Shown here: positions 22,685 through 25,001 of the stretch, piece after piece
Numbering within the stretch: position 1 is the first letter of the stretch
Layout: each line of letters opens with the position of its first letter
Assembly: GCA_902492235.1 (NCBI GenBank)
Contig: CABUKS010000031.1
Coordinates: 1 to 25,001, forward strand
Reading direction: 5' to 3'
Source of the DNA: an uncultured Collinsella sp.
GTDB lineage: Bacteria; Actinomycetota; Coriobacteriia; Coriobacteriales; Coriobacteriaceae
DNA length: 25,001 nt
The notes under the pieces: generated by a model
Seen by the model: the letters and a program-made list of their open reading frames with translations, nothing else
What the model was told of the DNA's origin: nothing
Database searches by the model: none
Position numbers and translations under genes: made by a program

Positions 22685-24301
22685 TTAGTCATCCGACCCT
22701 TCGTCCATGATTCCCAGATCTTCGAGCGCATCCTTTGCTGCCAGCTCCATGGCAGGACCAATCAAGTCGATAAGATCGGTCGCGATAACGCTCTTCTCAC
22801 CATACTCCGTCGCCGCGGCAAAACCGGCGTAGCTGTGAAGTGCGACGGCGTACGAATACAGCAACTCCCAACGATCCATCTCGTCGCGCATGGTGGCAAG
22901 CGTGCCGGCCAAAATACCCGCGAGAACATCACCCGAACCGGCAGTTGCCAGAGAAGCCGGACCCGAAAGTGGCAGCAGCACACGCTCAACGCCACAGATA
23001 GCCGTCGTCGGCCCCTTGGCAATGACCACCAGATTGTCGGAGCCTGCAGCCCAGACAACCTTCTGCGCGGCTGCAATCGCGGTACCAAGGTCGTTCACCT
23101 CGTCACCGGCAACCAGACGCGAAAGCTCACGATAGTGCGGCGTCATAACCAACGGCTGCTCGCGACGATACATCTCGGGGTTACTATCAATACCGTCAAT
23201 GGCAATCTTAGCAAGGCAGTTGAGTGCATCGGCATCCAAAATAAGCGGTACATCAAGCTCGAGCAAGCCCGAAACCACCTGCATAGCGCCGGCAGACGTC
23301 GTCATACCGGGACCGCACAGTACGCAGCTGTACTTCTTTGCAATCTCGCACACCGTCATGCGCGCAGCGGCGCCAAAGGAGCCGCGGGAATCAGACGGAA
23401 TAGCAAAGACGGGAATCGAAGGAAGTGCCATGCGAATAAGATTAGCGCAGGCGTCAGGAGCCGCGACTGCCACGTAACCAGCACCCGCGCGAGCTGCAGA
23501 CTTGGCCGCCATAATGGCAGCACCAGGATATTGTGCAGATCCGGCGACAATAAGCACAGAGCCACGGGAATACTTATCGATATTCGTAGGTAGTGGAGCA
23601 AAGTAATCAACTAAGTCACCGGGCTCGACAATCTCGGCGGCGTGGTCGACATCATCGATGACCTCGTCAAGACGGTCGTAAAGATTGCCGCAGATCAAAT
23701 CGCCAGCATACTCAGGACCATCAGCGCTATACAGACCAATCTTGGGCGCAATCATCGTCACCGTATGCTCGGCACGAATGCAGTCGTCATCAACAACGCC
23801 CGTCTCGGCATTCAGGCCCGAGGGAACATCAATGGATACGACACAATCGGCGCATTCATTGACCGTAGGAATCCAGATGGAGAACGGCGCACGCAGATTT
23901 CCGTGGAAACCGGTACCAAAAATGGCATCGACAACAACATCGGCCTTATCGATCAAAACCTCGAGTTCGTCACGCGAGGGGCCGACGCAAACGTGCACAT
24001 CGCGGCCGGCAGTACGACGAGCAACATGACGTGCCAGAGCAGCAGGAATCTCATCCGGCTCAACCGGAGAAACGATATCCACGTCCACACCCTTATGGCT
24101 CAGGATATCGGCGGCAACCCAACCGTCGCCGCCATTATTACCAAAACCGACCAGAACGAGAACCCGATCGGGATTGAGCTTCAAGACCTCGTTGGCGGCA
24201 AACTCACCCGCTAGCTCCATAAGCTCGGCCTTCGAAGTCCCTTCGCGTTCGATGATATCCTCGAGACGAACGACTTCTTCGGTACTCAAAACCGGTTTCA
24301 T
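22685..24301 (-). CDS. nnrD: Bifunctional NAD(P)HX epimerase/dehydratase
   Basis: A 538-residue repair enzyme for hydrated NADH and NADPH. The N-terminal half (about 1-220) is the NnrE/YjeF epimerase (VGFGNNGGDGWVAADIL, DAIFGTGFHG, SIDVPSGLNAETG). The C-terminal half (about 240-520) is the NnrD ADP/ATP-dependent dehydratase (GSVLIVAGSAQYPGAAIMA, LILDADALNCLA, TPHYRELSRL, TAGSGDVLAGILAG). Both active regions look complete. The ATG directly abuts the TAG of acpS, with AGGAG inside the acpS end, so the pair is coupled. acpS-nnrE/D-alr is a familiar bacterial gene order. Confidence 0.95.
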   Translation of the reverse strand: MKPVLSTEEVVRLEDIIEREGTSKAELMELAGEFAANEVLKLNPDRVLVLVGFGNNGGDGWVAADILSHKGVDVDIVSPVEPDEIPAALARHVARRTAGRDVHVCVGPSRDELEVLIDKADVVVDAIFGTGFHGNLRAPFSIWIPTVNECADCVVSIDVPSGLNAETGVVDDDCIRAEHTVTMIAPKIGLYSADGPEYAGDLICGNLYDRLDEVIDDVDHAAEIVEPGDLVDYFAPLPTNIDKYSRGSVLIVAGSAQYPGAAIMAAKSAARAGAGYVAVAAPDACANLIRMALPSIPVFAIPSDSRGSFGAAARMTVCEIAKKYSCVLCGPGMTTSAGAMQVVSGLLELDVPLILDADALNCLAKIAIDGIDSNPEMYRREQPLVMTPHYRELSRLVAGDEVNDLGTAIAAAQKVVWAAGSDNLVVIAKGPTTAICGVERVLLPLSGPASLATAGSGDVLAGILAGTLATMRDEMDRWELLYSYAVALHSYAGFAAATEYGEKSVIATDLIDLIGPAMELAAKDALEDLGIMDEGSDD

Positions 24302-24841
24302 CTATGCTCCTAGCGTATCTTGCGAAGCATCGCCCAGGTGCTCCGTCAATGCTGAATTCTGCAGCTGCTCAAGCTCATCTAAAACAGAGCGAGCCTCTTT
24401 AAATGTCTGCGCTACGCGTTTCTTGGTGCTCACCTTTTCCTCTTTTGGCTTAGGCCGAGCATCTTCGGTAATCGCGATGGCATTCGCAACGGCCAAGTCT
24501 CCTGTAAGCGTAATGGAAAGAACGACCTCAACAACACCCAGTTCTTGAGCGATCTCGAGAGCACGGCCCGAAAGCAGCGCCTTCGGTTTGCCGAGTTTAT
24601 CACGCGTTACCGAAACATCCTTGCGACCCACGCCTTGACTAAAACCCGTGCCGAGAGCTTTAAGCACCGCCTCGCGCGAAGCAAAGCGGCTCGCATAGTG
24701 AGCAGCGGGACGCGATGATGCATCGCAATACGCACGCTCTTCTTCGGTAAACACACGCCGAGCAAACGACGGCGTCTTTTCAAGAATTGATTTCATACGG
24801 GAAATCTCGACGATATCAACGCCGATACCAGCATCAGCCAT
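24302..24841 (-). CDS. acpS: Holo-acyl-carrier-protein synthase with a C-terminal extension
   Basis: A 179-residue phosphopantetheinyl transferase that activates acyl carrier protein. Catalytic motifs are GVDIVEI with D9, and FASREAVLKALGTG with E57 and K61. The family domain ends near residue 127; residues 128-179 are an added charged tail (KPKEEKVSTKKRVAQTF) that may form a helix or coiled coil. Normal AcpS is about 120-130 residues. The start at 24841 is preferred because GGAGGTG lies 5 bases upstream, and this site would fall inside the gene if the ATG four codons earlier were used. It is the first gene of the housekeeping operon. Confidence 0.93.
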   Translation of the reverse strand: MADAGIGVDIVEISRMKSILEKTPSFARRVFTEEERAYCDASSRPAAHYASRFASREAVLKALGTGFSQGVGRKDVSVTRDKLGKPKALLSGRALEIAQELGVVEVVLSITLTGDLAVANAIAITEDARPKPKEEKVSTKKRVAQTFKEARSVLDELEQLQNSALTEHLGDASQDTLGA

Positions 24842-24870
24842 GTTCACCTCCATATCGCACAGACTAAGTT

Positions 24871-24900
24871 ATTGTAGCCCGTTCACAGAAGATGCGACAA
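24871..24900 (-). promoter_or_regulatory. Promoter of the acpS operon
   Basis: On the minus strand TTGTCG (24895-24900) and TACAAT (24871-24876) are 18 bases apart, about 30 bases before the acpS start codon. This is the only visible promoter for the tightly packed six-gene run that follows. Confidence 0.6.
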
Positions 24901-24951
24901 ACGAGGGTTATAAAACACAGCTACTATGTGAGACAAAAAGCCCGTAAACGC

Positions 24952-24981
24952 AAAAAAGGGGGAGGCCGCGAGGCCTCCCCC
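24952..24981 (-). terminator. Terminator of a minus-strand gene beyond the right edge
   Basis: A perfect 10-bp stem GGGGGAGGCC (24958-24967 with 24972-24981, 4-nt loop) is followed on the minus strand by six T. It must end a transcript coming from outside the window and separates it from the acpS promoter. Confidence 0.85.
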
Positions 24982-25001
24982 TTCTCAGTTCAAGCGCACG
25001 G

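Noticed and set aside
11566..24916. Identical 12-mer GGGTTATAAAAC at 11566-11577 and 24905-24916
   Set aside because: Matches of this length are expected by chance in 25 kb, and the two sites lie in different contexts.

Overview
The window is a GC-rich bacterial chromosome segment, most likely from the class Coriobacteriia (Actinomycetota) and probably Collinsella or a close relative. That assignment is inference, not a search. It rests on high-GC codon use, a CwlM-like protein of actinobacterial type, the gene order acpS-nnrE/D-alr-udg-tsaE-tsaB/rimI/tsaD, and carbohydrate genes typical of gut Coriobacteria. No phage, insertion sequence, integrase, transposase or CRISPR array is visible.

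Positions 1-10423 are an alpha-glucan and sugar-uptake region. A left-truncated glycogen/maltodextrin phosphorylase (plus strand) converges on a four-gene CUT1 sugar ABC transporter (minus strand: lipoprotein, two permeases, MsmX-type ATPase). Upstream of that operon is a GntR/UTRA regulator resembling TreR. Divergent from the regulator is a PTS EIIC-EIIB protein fused to a Cof-type HAD phosphatase domain. Palindromes at the ABC promoter and in the regulator/PTS intergenic region are candidate operators. The convergent gap at 2041-2246 holds four copies of an inverted repeat.

Positions 10424-12763 carry a polyprenyl synthetase, a CwlM-like protein that lacks recognisable amidase catalytic residues, and tRNA-Gln(UUG). 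Positions 12764-13236 are gene-free and packed with palindromes: tRNA T-arm duplications, a 22-bp REP-like inverted repeat, and a 137-bp element with perfect 34-bp arms. The core of that last element recurs at 17901-17978 with compensatory base changes.

Positions 13237-17493 (minus strand) hold a large protein with a disordered middle and a C-terminal TOPRIM domain resembling JetD/DUF2220, without its usual JetABC partners, and a CstA-family carbon-starvation transporter. The transporter has a leader of about 230 nt with a palindrome inside its promoter, competing stems, a possible short leader ORF and an intrinsic terminator just before the ribosome binding site.

Positions 18018-24900 are a compact minus-strand housekeeping operon: acpS, nnrE/D, alr, family 4 uracil-DNA glycosylase, tsaE, and one long gene encoding a TsaB-RimI-TsaD fusion. 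It couples acyl-carrier-protein activation, NAD(P)HX repair, D-alanine supply, uracil repair and tRNA t6A synthesis. A minus-strand terminator at the right edge closes a gene lying outside the window.
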